Source: Paraspadella gotoi (taxonomy: Eukaryota > Chaetognatha). Taken from it: a stretch of DNA of 64,000 bases. Made by a program: the position numbers and the translations under genes. The stretch spans positions 9,680,538 to 9,744,537 of the forward strand of contig CM119266.1 of assembly GCA_051294375.1 (NCBI GenBank), read 5' to 3'. The notes under the pieces were generated by a model that saw only the letters and a program-made list of their open reading frames with translations, did not search any database and was not told the origin of the DNA. This document shows positions 10,515-21,813 of the stretch, piece by piece (the stretch's first letter is position 1; every line of letters starts with the position of its first letter).

Positions 10515-11264
10515 ATGCGCTTTGCCGCGAACTTAGCCACCATAATGTTGAGGAAACTAAAGGGACTATTTTTGTGCTTTCTGAACGTGTTCAAGCGTGC
10601 CTTGTGCTTCATCAGACGTCGACCTCCGCCGAGTCCCGTGCTTCCCGTCGTCCTCGCTGACGCCAAGAGCGTCGCGTACGACATTCCGGAACTCGGGAGC
10701 GGCGATACCGGCTTCGACAGCGACGTCGCGGTTTCCTGGGACTCTTGGGACAATGACTTTCACTCCGACTCGACGGCCGCCGCTCCTCCTCAGTCATTTC
10801 CCCCTCATCATCCGGCCGCCGTCCAGCCGGCTCTCGAACCGGAAACGCCCGAGGAGCCGGATTACTTCGCGGACATGACTCCAGCCTCCTTCAAGGCGCC
10901 CAAGATCGTCGTCCGCAAGAAGACTCCGCCAGAATCTGTCCCCTCTCGTCGCCCGGCGGGAACCTTCTCGGATCGCCTATCGATCACCGACAACGCCAGC
11001 GACGGCTTTGCGCTGACTCCGCCCCAAGAGCTGGCGTCCATGGACGAGTGGGGCGACTCCTCCGTTAACGCTTGGGCCGACGAAGAGAACGAAGAGCTGG
11101 ACTGGGAAGTGGAGTACGCTCTTAGGGAAACTCGGCGCGCGGAACTCGAAAGAAAAAAAATGGAGCAGCAGCAGCGAAGGATGCAGAGAGAGTTGCAGCG
11201 TGGCCGGTCCCAGCCTCAACTGTCGCAGAGTCATTTTCAAACTATCAACGCGTTGACGCAGTGA
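10515..11264 (+). CDS. EBAG9: EBAG9/RCAS1 Golgi-vesicle protein
   Basis: Single exon, 249 residues from the chosen ATG at 10515; the open frame extends to 10458, but a splice acceptor (TATCGCAG) at 10486 lies in between. The N-terminus is a short hydrophobic, cysteine-containing segment followed by arginines (LCFLNVFKRALCFIRRR), as in EBAG9, where it is palmitoylated and anchors the protein to Golgi membranes. The diagnostic EPDYFADMTPASFKAPKIVV block follows. The C-terminal third has the tryptophan/acidic WADEENEELDWEVE and a basic coiled coil. It regulates secretory-vesicle traffic in vertebrates. A seven-codon upstream frame starts at 10489. Confidence 0.93.
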   Translation: MRFAANLATIMLRKLKGLFLCFLNVFKRALCFIRRRPPPSPVLPVVLADAKSVAYDIPELGSGDTGFDSDVAVSWDSWDNDFHSDSTAAAPPQSFPPHHPAAVQPALEPETPEEPDYFADMTPASFKAPKIVVRKKTPPESVPSRRPAGTFSDRLSITDNASDGFALTPPQELASMDEWGDSSVNAWADEENEELDWEVEYALRETRRAELERKKMEQQQRRMQRELQRGRSQPQLSQSHFQTINALTQ

Positions 11265-11460
11265 TTGTTTTTTGCTATTAGTTTTTTTTTCTCGTCAGAT
11301 CTGGAATACGGTTGGGGGGAATGAATTTTTTTTTTTTAATGCGACCATTATTTAGCTTATTTGGCGTTTCGTCCTTCCATTTCCCTCGAGGGTTTTATAT
11401 CTCACTTCCGATTCCTCAGGTTCTTAGTTATATAATAAACTGAAAACCAGTGATAGGATC

Positions 11461-12805
11461 ATGGCCGTCCCTCCCGCATTCGCCGACCTAGGAAAATCAG
11501 CCAGCGACTTATTGTCGAAGGGTTACAATTATGGAGGTTAGAAAACTTAGAGATACGTTGCAATTTCGTTATTTTCCATCTCCCTAACCTCGGAATCCCT
11601 CTTTTCTATATCAGCCGTCAAAGTCGAAATGAAAACGAAGACAATAACGGGGTTAGGAATAACTACGGGCGGTAGTTCACATCTCGCCACAGGGAAAATA
11701 AACGGCGGTTTGGAGCTCAAACTTCCCGTCGATTATTCCGTTCCCTTTACGCTCAAGGTGTGACATCCTTGAATCCATCGAGGGCGAAATCCCGCCAGTT
11801 TTGTCCCTCGTTAATATAATGGATTTTCATTCTCCCTTCGAAAGGGTAAATGGACGACGGACAACGTATTTCACACGGAGTTGGTCATCGAAGACCAAAT
11901 CGCCAAAGGCGTGAGAATCGCTTGCGAAACGGCCTACGCTCCGACTTCCGGCAAAAAGACGGGGAAAGTGAAAACCGCTTTCAAGGCTCCGCACGTGAAT
12001 TCGAATCTGGGTGAGAGATAGAGTATAAACGGTTAAATTCGAGACCCGATTGAAGTTAATTATTTTTTTTGTGATCGCTTTCCTCTCAGACGTCGATTTC
12101 AACTTTGCCGGGCCCACAGTAAATGGTGCAACAGTCCTGGGTTACCGAGGATTGTTTTCGGGTAAATTACTTTAAAGATAATGAAGATAACCTATGTACT
12201 TACTACTTAACTTATTCTAAAATACAAAGAAAAAATACTCTTTATCATTCCTATGGCTTATCTTAATTAATAAAAGCGTGCAATGTTCATAAATAAGTGA
12301 AATCGATGCAAAAATTGACTCTTTTTCCTAGGCTACCACATGGCCTACGACACGGCGAGTTCGAAATTGACGAAGAGCGACTTCGCTTTCGGTTACGGGA
12401 CCGATGACTTTCAATTATACGCGGCACTGTCCGGCGGCTCCGACTCCTCGGGATCCATTTTCCACAAAGTAAACGAAAAGCTGGAAACGGCGGTGGGGTT
12501 CTCGTGGACGCGAGATTCCCCGGCGGCGCCTTCCTTCGCTATCGGCGCCAAATACGCCCTCGACGATGACTCTTCCGTGGGAGCGAAAATCAATCAAGCC
12601 TCCGCCATTGGAATTACGTTTTCCCAGGTCTGCCCAAAGAGACAGAGAGAGATAAACGTCTTGCGAAATACTTCTTATTTGAATCTTCTTCCTTTTCTAG
12701 ATAATTCGACCCGGCGTTAAGCTGACGCTCTCTTCTCTCGTCGATGCCAAAAATTTCAGCGCGGGTGGTCATCAAGTTGGCTTGGGGCTCGACTTCGAAC
12801 ATTAG
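11461..12805 (+). CDS. VDAC: VDAC voltage-dependent anion channel
   Basis: Mitochondrial outer-membrane porin passing ATP/ADP and other metabolites. Six exons (11461-11536, 11615-11757, 11845-12010, 12090-12161, 12332-12627, 12701-12805) give 285 residues, the normal family length. It starts [18 protein letters not shown] (N-terminal helix), followed by [15 protein letters not shown] and the predicted 19-strand barrel, and ends with [23 protein letters not shown], the conserved eukaryotic porin signature region. A pyrimidine tract and TTCCTCAG acceptor-like site lies 41 bp before the ATG. Confidence 0.97.
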
Positions 12806-13254
12806 TTGGCGATTCCTCCCATTTCGGGAATAGAGAAATGATTTTTTTTTGCGAATTTGAACTCCTGAAAAACTTTGGGCGGGAGAACTCGTGTGTTTTC
12901 AATCGTTCCACCGAAGAAAGAAACGAAACGTTTTATTTATTTTTTTGTATTGCCAGTCTCGTTCTCCCATTTTCATCTCACGCAACACTAGAGTTCCATA
13001 ATATGTCGCGTCTAGAATTTCTATTCATTCTATCTCTCCTATATCATTTCATATAACGGTATTTTATGATTATAACCTATAATATTGACAAACTAAACCG
13101 TGTTTCATTGAAGTCCCAATTCTTGTTTTATTCTGCCTTTTGCGTAAATTCTGTGGAAGCTCGTTGAGAAATATTTTATTCACCGCACGGTGCTTTTTCG
13201 TTGTTTGTTATCTTAGAACCAAAAGACAACAACAACAACAACAAAGGATTAAAA
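12806..13254. other. VDAC-COX6B intergenic, no gene
   Basis: AT-rich with no family-like open frame. It ends in TTGTTTGTTATCTTAG (acceptor-like, 13216) and an (ACA)n leader just before the COX6B start. Confidence 0.6.
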
Positions 13255-13675
13255 ATGCCTTCTGGCGAAGAGATGGGCGAATATTTCGGAGAAATGCGGA
13301 CGGCTCCGTTCGACGCGAGATTTCCCAACCAAAACCAAACGCGTCACTGCTACCAGGTGATCTTCATTTGCAGATGGTCGCCTATTCTTGGAGGCAACTT
13401 ATCTCTATTTTTTTGAATATAAAATGCACGACGTCTCTATTTTTGACAGAATTATCTAGATTACCAACGTTGCATTAAGATCAAGGGCGAGGACTACACC
13501 CCTTGCAACTATTTTAAGAGGTAAGCCATTTTCAAAAGAGACTCGACCTCACAGGGGTTTTCAGTTTTTAATGATTAATCCCTTTTACAGGATCTACAAT
13601 TCGCTTTGTCTCCGAGCTTGGGTCGAAAAATGGGACGACCAAATATCCGAGGGACGATTCGCTGGAAGGATTTAG
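13255..13675 (+). CDS. COX6B: Cytochrome c oxidase subunit 6B
   Basis: Intermembrane-space subunit of complex IV that bridges the two monomers. Three exons (13255-13356, 13450-13520, 13591-13675) give 85 residues (human 86). It has FDARFPNQNQTRHCYQ, then CIKIKGEDYTPCNYFKRIYNSLC, giving the CX9C ... CX10C twin cysteine pattern of the CHCH fold, and ends WDDQISEGRFAGRI. No cleavable presequence, as expected for MIA40 import. It sits between VDAC and RIMOC1. Confidence 0.96.
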
Positions 13676-14126
13676 GAGTCTTTGCGTTTAAGATGAAACT
13701 TTTGGGGGTGAATATGAATTCAACGGGGCATGTTTTTTTATTTTATTTTAGTTTCGCGAATTTGATTTTTTTGGGTTGGTTTTCGGGGTCATTAATTTTA
13801 AAAAATGACGAAAATCATTTGTACAAAATAGTCTTCGTTCGTTTGTAACTACGTAAGAGCTGAACTATACCCCGAATCATGGGATGAATTTCATTCATCG
13901 ATATTTTGAGTTACTTGTATTCGTGCTCGATGATCCTTTTCCCCCGCCAGGAAAGATAAATGTTTCTCTTCGACCTTCCCCTTCGATCTATACATCTTGT
14001 CCAAAAAAAATAAAAGAAATAAGAAAAAAGTCATAAACAAACGGCTACCAACTGCCAAGGCGCAATGCGCTCGTCGACTTTGCTCATTTTTAAAAAAAAA
14101 TCGAAAATCCCTAACAACAACAAAAA
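13676..14126. other. COX6B-RIMOC1 intergenic, no gene
   Basis: AT-rich 3'UTR-like sequence with an AATAAA at about 14009 and A-rich leader before RIMOC1. No coding signal seen. Confidence 0.55.
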
Positions 14127-15376
14127 ATGTTGAAGGTGATTAAGAAGGAATGCCTCGGCTACAAGTCGCAGTGCGAAAATCTCATCGCCTCCCACGAAGG
14201 CGACGTCACCGTTCTCCGACACTGTCGCCTTCGAGCGGAAAGGATTTGCGCCTCCTTGGAGGACTTGCCGTCGGAGACGGCTTCGGAACCGGGGGACGAG
14301 GAGAGCGAAGAGGCCGTCCTACCCGAGGAGCGCGTCGACATCCTAAAGGCCTTCGTCTTTGTCGTCCTCGACTTTACTTTCTTCGCCGAGAGCGAGATAG
14401 CCGAGAGAAACTTTACCGACGACGACTCGCGACAATCCGTCGAACGCCTTCTCGCCGAGCTGGACAAGCCCAGACATGTATACGATAGTTTCTCGCGGGC
14501 GTTGACTCTGGCCTCGTCGACCGGCGACGCGGTTAGCGGGGAATCCGCCTCGGCGTCGCCGCCGCCTTCACCGCCTGACTTCGACGCTGTCGTCGGGGAA
14601 GACCTCGCCGAGTGTCTCTACTGGCGCAAGGGCGCACTTATTTACATGTTCCACAGCGCGAGGGAAGCGGATATTTCGGAGGAGCCTGCGGAAGAGACGA
14701 AGCGTCTGTTGACGACCGCCGTGGGCGATCTACGTCGGATGCTCTCTGTTCGTCAAGACTTCAAGGTGATTGACAACGACGCCTTTGTCTACGACGACGG
14801 AAACTCCTTGCAACTCATTCAACGCGGACTATTTAGCGACACTCACGTTCTGGCGTTGATGTACGCAGGCGAGATGTGTTATTGGCTCGTCAAATGGACC
14901 TCCACGACCGCGGACGACAGAGATGGGGCCAACGATAAAGGTTAGTTTTTTTTCAAATTCTCTTAAAATAATGTTTTGGTAGATTAACTATTATGTAATA
15001 TGTATTTGGAATTTGAACCTTGTGCTTTCGATTTTAAATCTCGCGAAGCAAAATAATCTGTAAAAAAGCTCCTTGGGAAATCTAATATCCAGAGTTTGAA
15101 AGGGAGATGGTGCTGATAAAGAGAAAATGTTATTTCCTTCCCAACCAAATCTCTCCTCGATGTTGTTGTTTTCCTTTTCGCCCACCAACTTCTCGTCCCG
15201 AAGCTTCGAAGGAGGATGATGAGGATGACGATGATTCGATGAAAACTCTCTGCCCTCGATCCGTCGGCGTTGAACTCTTAACCAGATACAGGGAAGCAGT
15301 GACGGGGCCTCTCAAGGCGGCGGGATGGCAATGCGAGAAGGCCGATGAAATCATCGCCTTCCTACAAAGTTCCTAA
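14127..15376 (+). CDS. RIMOC1: RIMOC1 (C5orf51) MON1-CCZ1 complex subunit
   Basis: Metazoan third subunit of the MON1-CCZ1 guanine-nucleotide exchange complex that activates RAB7 on late endosomes and in mitophagy. Exons 14127-14940 and 15204-15376 join in phase 1 to 328 residues (human 294). Recognisable blocks are ECLYWRKGALIYMF and GLFSDTHVLALMYAGEMCYW, nearly the same as in vertebrates, with VLDFTFFAESEI before them and a C-terminal ELLTRYREAVTGPLKAAGW. An acidic insert and a serine/proline-rich loop (about residues 130-150) account for the extra length. The next gene, BLOC1S1, also works on endolysosomes. Confidence 0.92.
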
Positions 15377-15743
15377 GCCTCACTTTTTTCATAATTTCTG
15401 TCCTGCTTGAATTGAATGCTCCAGTTTTTCTGGTCTTTTTTTGTTCTTATCCCCTATTACTACTAACACATATTAAATTTACATTATATATTGAAATGTA
15501 CCCTCCTTAATTTATCCGCCAAAAATCTTTCCATTCGAAACTCCAGTTATTATTCAATAATGCATTCCAAATGTTTGTTTTTTTTTGTTTTTTTTTAAAC
15601 GATTCCGTCCCATCGGATTTTTTTTTTTTTTTTTTTTTTCAGGAAAGAAAAGGAAACTATCGTATTGTATTTTGTTTAACAATTTTAACATTTAAAAAAA
15701 AACTAGGACATCAAGAACTGAAGGTTGGAAAAAATAAAAAAAA

Positions 15744-16527
15744 ATGTTGTCCTCGATTTTAAAAGAACATCAAGCGAAGCAGCAGACTCGACGAGAATTA
15801 GAGGAGACTCGTCGATTTGAAGCCGTTAGCGCCACCACAAAGTTGACACACGCCCTGGTCGATCATCTCAACAGCGGCGTCGCTCAAGCTTACGTTAATC
15901 AGGTAATTTTAATAACTCGGTTATATGGTTAATGCTTTTTTTCATTTTTCTCTCTCGAAAAAAAAAAACGAAGAAGAACTAAATTTGATCTTAATTGGAT
16001 AAGCTCTAGATAAAAAAGAAAACGGCTCTTTCAGATTTTCTTGTGCCAAAGTTTACACTTTACGCGTCGGCTTGCCTCGATGCTCTTTCCCCAATCATTT
16101 CATTTGCGAAAACCGGTTTATTTTCCGCTCGTTTCGAATGGACGCTCATTTAAATCTATTTCGTGCATAAAATCATTTGTCTTTTTATTCTTATATTTAT
16201 CGCTTTAAAATATTTTTTTTTTTATCTCTTTCAGAAAAAAATCGATAGCGAAGCCAAGCAACTTCAGACCAACGCGACCCAATTCGCTAAACAAACCAAC
16301 TCTTGGCTGTCGCTGCTGGATAATTTTAATGAAGCCCTCAAGGTGACATTTTCACGGTCTATCGTCTCTTTTTTTTTTTGGTCGCGTTGACTGAGATTTG
16401 TGTTTATATTTTTTTCTAGGAAATCGGAGACGTGGAAAATTGGGCGCGAAGCATCGAGGCCGACATGCGTACCATTTCGTCGGCTTTGGAATACGCATAC
16501 AAAGACCGACAGTCGCTTCCGCGGTGA
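15744..16527 (+). CDS. BLOC1S1: BLOC1S1 (GCN5L1), BLOC-1/BORC subunit
   Basis: Small helical subunit shared by BLOC-1 and BORC, used in lysosome-related organelle biogenesis and lysosome positioning. Three exons (15744-15902, 16235-16342, 16420-16527) give 124 residues, the usual length. It starts MLSSILKEHQAKQQTRRELE, continues ALVDHLNSGVAQAYVNQKKID and SWLSLLDNFNEALKEIGDVENWA, all diagnostic. Upstream a ~20-base T tract with CAG ends at 15642; a second AG is at 15706. An AATAAA follows about 240 bp after the stop. Confidence 0.97.
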
Positions 16528-17731
16528 CGTCAAGTGTTCATTATGATTTATACATTGAACAACAGTTGGTCCATTGGATCTCGCTTCCTCGCCATTCCCT
16601 CTGTGTGACGCGAAACCAGAAATTAGGAGACGGTAAAGAACCCGAATTTCGCGTCGTCGAAGTTTTCTCTTTTTTCATCTCACCAAAATAACGGGATACA
16701 AATTTTCACTTTTTTCTCGATCTCGATGCAACGGCGGTGAACCTGGGGTGAAATCAGGAGTACCTGAGAAATAAAAAGATTTATCACTAAAACGGTCTAT
16801 TTGGCGTCCGGTGAACTCTGTAAACAACCATTACTTATTCGATTACCCATTAGCTTCCGAAATCGACTCATTTCTTAAACCCTTTTTTTCCCTTGGCTTC
16901 GCTCAAAAGTCTGTCAGTTGGGGGGGGGGAAATTTGTATTCGCTGTGTCGAAAAGCCAACGAAAATCTTATGGCTTTAGCCAACATTCCGAGTTAATGTT
17001 TTTTTTTTTTCGATTATAAGCAAAATTGTCTCTCCGACTCTGGTTCAAGTTTTATTTTTCTTTCTTCGGTTATAAACAAAATTGTCTTTCTGTTTCGAGT
17101 AAAAGAAAGTTCTGCTCTTTGTCGTTGATCGAACGATAAACGCTCCCTTTTCCTGAAAGGAACGAATTTTAAATGAGTCACCGCTTCGAAACCATTAAAG
17201 AAGATTAAAAAAAATAAAATAACGGATGATTACTAACTTCGATTACTTGATTCGTCAAGACTTTTCGCGGTGCTTCTATTACAAATAACGAAAGGTTATG
17301 TATCTCAGACCTTTTTCTTCCGCTCAACATTTGATTAAATCTCCTGACAGTTTTTAAAAATTTTTAAAACTTTTTCAATTTAAATAATTAAGACAATAAG
17401 AAGATTAAACGATTAAACGATGAGTATTGAGCAAGAAAAATTGCACTAATGGCACTAAAAATAAAATTCAAACAATTAAGGATCATTGCGGACATTGCAA
17501 ATTGGAAAAGTATTAAAAGTATTAAATATATCAATGAAAATCAGAAAAAAAAAAAAAAAAATTTCAATTTAAATAACCCGTGTTATCACCGCTTCTTATT
17601 TCTATGATTTTCGAACCATCGTCAAGGGCCTTTTTTTTACACCAGGTAGTTTTGTCCACGCTCGGATGATTGATTTCATCTCTCCGTCTTCAATGAGCAG
17701 AAACTAAACACAAAGAAATTTCACAGTAGTC
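16528..17731. other. 1.2 kb intergenic, no gene recognised
   Basis: Contains the BLOC1S1 poly(A) signal (AATAAA, 16770-16775), a short duplicated motif (TATAAGCAAAATTGTCT near 17016 and TATAAACAAAATTGTCT near 17071), a 17-base A run near 17550, and the acceptor-like TTCAATGAGCAG ending at 17700 before the next ATG. The 61-codon frame at 16811 looks like chance. Confidence 0.6.
16770..16775 (+). terminator. AATAAA poly(A) signal of BLOC1S1
   Basis: Canonical hexamer about 240 bp downstream of the BLOC1S1 stop and the first in this interval. Confidence 0.5.
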
Positions 17732-18659
17732 ATGGCGACACCACTCAACGAACTCGTGGACATGGGCATGAAGCTGTCGTTCCAAGGTCGCGGCGGCTTG
17801 GCACTCAACTTGGATCTGGCCAAGTCGAATCATTTGGCCATTACCGGGCTTTCCGTCGGCGGGTCTCCGTGCGGCCTTAACGCCGGCTGCCTTTTCGCCT
17901 ACGATACGATGAGGTGCGGAGATTCTTCGGATTCGAACGAGGGCTAAGGGCGGAAAAGGGGGCGTGTCGAGGAGGGTCTCCTCGATTCTCTCGTCGAGAC
18001 TCGAATCCCCACGACTCTTCTCTCTCGAATCCGCAGAAATCGATGGGACGAGGAACAGAAGAGATTCAACATCGGCCTCTTCGCTTATCCCCACCTCGCC
18101 AAGCCTGCCACGTCCCCGGCGTTTTTCGACAGCTTTCACTTCGAGGAGAGCGCCAGGGAGGATTTCGGGTTGTACGTCTCGGTGAGCGCCGCGAAACGAT
18201 TGGACGATCGCACCAAAGCGGGTGAGCAAAATTGGGTTTAGGGGGTGAGAAAGGGAGAAGTTACTATTTCGTGCCATGTCAACTTGCCCTTTTTCCCTAC
18301 CCTCGAAAGGAATATCGTTCGGTTCCGACTCTCGGTCCGGCCTTGGCATCTCGGCAGCGGCCTCATACGTCGTGGACGATGAACACCGGGCCACCGTCTA
18401 CCTTAATCACCGCTTGGTTTTCGGCGTAGGGTTCACTCGACAGATTGACGCCTACTACTCGGCCTCCCTCAACGCCTTCACCGGGGCCGACGGCAAGATC
18501 GGTCTCGGCGTCGATATAGAATATAGACCCAAACCTCCGATGTCCGTCCTACTAAAGGAAAAATTGAAAAAGTTGCGCTATCAGTCGGGAAACTTTCAAG
18601 AACGCTTACAAAATGAGTTGTCGCGAGTTATGGACGATTTGGGCATCAAGAAACCGTGA
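17732..18659 (+). CDS. Divergent VDAC/porin-3-like beta-barrel protein
   Basis: Exons 17732-17913, 18037-18221 and 18310-18659 join cleanly to 238 residues. Alternating polar/hydrophobic strands and glycine turns run throughout, and the last predicted strand, SASLNAFTGADGKIGLGVDIEY, mirrors the eukaryotic porin signature of the true VDAC 5 kb upstream. It differs in two ways: it lacks a recognisable VDAC N-terminal helix, and it carries a ~40-residue basic helical tail after the last strand (KLKKLRYQSGNFQERLQNELS). It is also ~45 residues shorter than VDAC. A Tom40-like assignment is possible but less likely. A 5' exon could have been missed. Confidence 0.65.
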
Positions 18660-18810
18660 TATAATTTTTTTCAAAAACCCCTATTCTTCATCGGACCTTC
18701 GTGCCTTTTGTTTTTATACAACCCCTTTTTGGTTGCGTTCTAGATATGGCTCAATTTATACACCAAACTTAGTAAACCGTATATGGCCTTAAAACATTTT
18801 TCGAAATACC

Positions 18811-21267
18811 ATGGCAAGGAACCGCCCCGTTTCGTCCGCGGATCCCTCGCCGCAAAAACCCAATTTTATCTCGTACTTCCTCAACAAACTTCCGGTGTCG
18901 CTTTGGAAAAGGCAAAACGCCTACCTTGCGACCGACGACTCCCGCGGAGGAAAACCCGAGGACTTTCGCAGCCTTCCTCCGCAGCCGCGGGGCGGCGCCT
19001 TACCCAGGCTGCAGGGCGTTTACGGCGAATACGGACATCCGCATCTTACGCCCTCAATATCTGAACCGGCTGGCTTCATCTCGGTATTGAGTTGATAATA
19101 ATATTTTAATAATATTTTTTGGTCATCTATTACATTTACTTGTTCTTTCAGGAATTTCTTCCTTATCGCCCACGAGCATTCGACGAGTCGATCGACGGCC
19201 TCAGCTTGAAAGGGTCCCACCTTAACGATGGAACCCTATATCACTCGAAACCTCCCTCCCACGACGTCACACCGGACGACATCGAACTCACCTGCCTTGA
19301 CGAGGCGTCGCCGACGCCGTCTCTGCACTACTTTCTCGTGGTGCAGCTGCACCAATTGACTTGGTGCGACGCCTGCGGGGAGTTCATCTGGGGCCTCGTC
19401 AACCAGTGCCTTCGTTGCTCCTTCTGCCGTTTCACCTGCCATCATCACTGCCGCGACGTCGTCTCCATCGAGTGTCCGCGAAGGGACGAAGACTTGGAGA
19501 GAGGCGTCGACGCCGTCGCCGCTTGGAATCGTGCGCGAGGCGACGACGAAGACGTTGATTCGACGCGCGCTTCGAGCGACTCCATCGCTTCGTCGGCTGA
19601 ATCTTCCGAGTCCTTCGACTCTTCCGACTCGGCGTTGGCAGCTCCGCGCGCCGCGCCGCGATCCCCTCCACAGACCCGACCGAAACCCGTCAAAAGCCAG
19701 AAAAGGGTTCGGCCACGTTTATCTAACGACCTCTTCTTGCCGACTGGGGGCGGCGACGCCAAGGAAGTTAACGAAAACCTCGGAAAAAATCGACTTTCTA
19801 GCTCCGCCGCCCCGTCGCACGCTCCCGCCCGCGATCCCGTCGCCGACCCCACCGAAAAAAAGTCTATGAACAGTCGTAGACGGAACGAAGAACCCAGAGA
19901 ATCTCAGAAAAGAGCCAACGCTCAAAGTGACAATTCTAGTCAATCGAGGAACACGTCCTCTGATCATCATCATTATCATCATCATCAACCTCATCCGTCC
20001 CGCGCCGTCGAACAGAAAACCGCAATATCCCGACCAATCTTGGATTATTCTTCTTTTGAAAGCGACGAGGGGTTTCACTCTTTGTTGCCAGACGGAAAAA
20101 CGATGACGAAAGAGACTCTGGCCGAACTCGTGACTCAGTTCAACAAAAAGGCCAAAGCTTTGAGTTTGGCCATACTGGAGGACGGGTTGACCGTGCGCGG
20201 CTTTATACGCGTCCATTTGGACCTTATGCGACCAGGTAGGTTCGGGATGATGGCTAATGTTTTAAAAGTTTCTACTTAATTGATAAATTCGGTTGTAGTG
20301 TGTAGGCAGGAAGTTCTCGCCATATCCAAGACCTAAGTTCCTCAAACAAAGCTGAGGGCCATTTTTATTGGTTAATTGCCAAATACATTCCCTATATGTC
20401 TCGTTTTTTTTTCGTTTTTTTTCTCCTCTCTCTACTCCGCGCCCGCAATAACACTTATTGAATTAAGTATCCGACTCTTATTTGCCGATGACTGTTTTAA
20501 GACCTTTCCTCAATAAGGTTTACATAAGGGATTTTGACACTTTTCAGCCGATAAAAATATTACTAATGAAACTTATATTTTCCGCTCCAGTGAACATATC
20601 AACTGGAAATCGTTTTCCTATGAACTACACTGAAGACGATGGAACTGGGAAGTCGCGTAGGTCAACCGATCGACCTACGTTCCACATCCCGCAGGACACG
20701 GTGAAAAATCTTCACGTGACGTCTGAAACGACCGTCAGAGAAGTCGTGGAGGCTTTGCTGAAGAAGTACGCCGTGACTGATCATCCAAAGAAGTTCGCTC
20801 TTTTCGAGAAAATGCTTCACGTCAACGAAGGTAGGTTTAAATTTTCGTCCCAGAAATTTACTACTTTTAAAAATTTGTTTACCTTCGATTTCTGTATTTG
20901 TTTCCTGGTACTAATTTTCTCGAAATAATTATTCGATTTACTAAAATATTTTTTTCATATTTATTCAGACGGAAAGCACGCCATATCATTCCGGCGTCTG
21001 CACGACTTTGAACAGCCTTTGCTCATCTTTTTGTGCTGGGGCGCAGAGATGTTGAGTCAGCGAAAGTTCGTTTTGCAAGAGAACGAAACTGGGGAAATTC
21101 TGTGGGAGGCTTTCACGATGCCCGAACTTAATACTTTTCTGCGCATCCTCGACCACGAGGAAGAAGAGACAAAGGCGCAAATAGTCAACAAGTACGATCT
21201 ATACCAAAGGAAACTTACAGATGAAATTACTAAACGGGAAAAGCAATTGGGTTACAGCGAATGTTGA
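18811..21267 (+). CDS. RASSF: RASSF1/RASSF5-like Ras-association scaffold
   Basis: Tumour-suppressor scaffold that links RAS/RAP GTPases to MST (Hippo) kinases. Exons 18811-19083, 19152-20235, 20591-20830 and 20969-21267 give 631 residues, longer than vertebrate RASSF1/5 because of a low-complexity middle. In order: a C1 zinc finger (about residues 160-210: LTWCDACGEFIWG ... HHHCRDV), a Ser/Pro/Arg-rich region with a histidine run, the conserved GFIRVHLDLMRPVNIS, a Ras-association domain (STDRPTFHIPQDTVKNLHV ... KKFALFEKM), and a SARAH helix (ELNTFLRILDHEEEETKAQI). C1 plus RA plus SARAH places it in the RASSF1/3/5 group. Confidence 0.95.
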
Positions 21268-21813
21268 TCTTTTAAAATTTACGTTGAATTTGTTATTAAA
21301 CTTTTCAATTATTTTTTTTTTCTAATCCACTTTTCTATTAATAGTAAATAAATTTGGGAACCCACAAGTTATGTTATTTTGATGACAATTAATTTTTTTA
21401 TTTCTTTTAATGGTTTTTTTTTCTATTATGTCTTTTTTGCGACACCAATTTTAAATTAGGTTAGTTTTTGGGGTACATTTACTTATGTAGTAAATAGCAA
21501 CTAATTGTCCGATTTTCGCGTCTTGATTTTGACAAAAATTTTAAGCCGTGGAATCCTTTTACCATACTGTGATTAAATTGTTCTACTGTACTTTTTTCAA
21601 AAATGTTTTTCTAAAAACGTTACTCGTTTTTGATCTTGACTATTTTCAGAAATATTTACTAAGATTCTTACTCTAAACCTATCCGTAATCATCAATACAA
21701 ATACCGTTTACCTATATAATAATATTAATAATGACATTCGCTCTTCTTGGGAGTCGTTGCATGATTTTTTAAACAATTATTGCTCTACATTTTTTAGTAA
21801 AGTCGATTGTAAA
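21268..21813. other. RASSF-ACYP intergenic
   Basis: AT-rich; AATAAA at 21347-21352, 80 bp after the RASSF stop, is a good poly(A) signal. ACATTTTTTAG at 21797 is an acceptor-like site 16 bp before the acylphosphatase ATG. No gene seen. Confidence 0.6.
21347..21352 (+). terminator. AATAAA poly(A) signal of RASSF
   Basis: Canonical hexamer 80 bp after the RASSF stop, within AT-rich sequence. Confidence 0.55.

Noticed and set aside
16811-16996. 61-codon frame between BLOC1S1 and the VDAC-like gene
   Set aside because: Short, ends in AT-rich sequence, no family; it follows the likely BLOC1S1 poly(A) signal without its own evidence.
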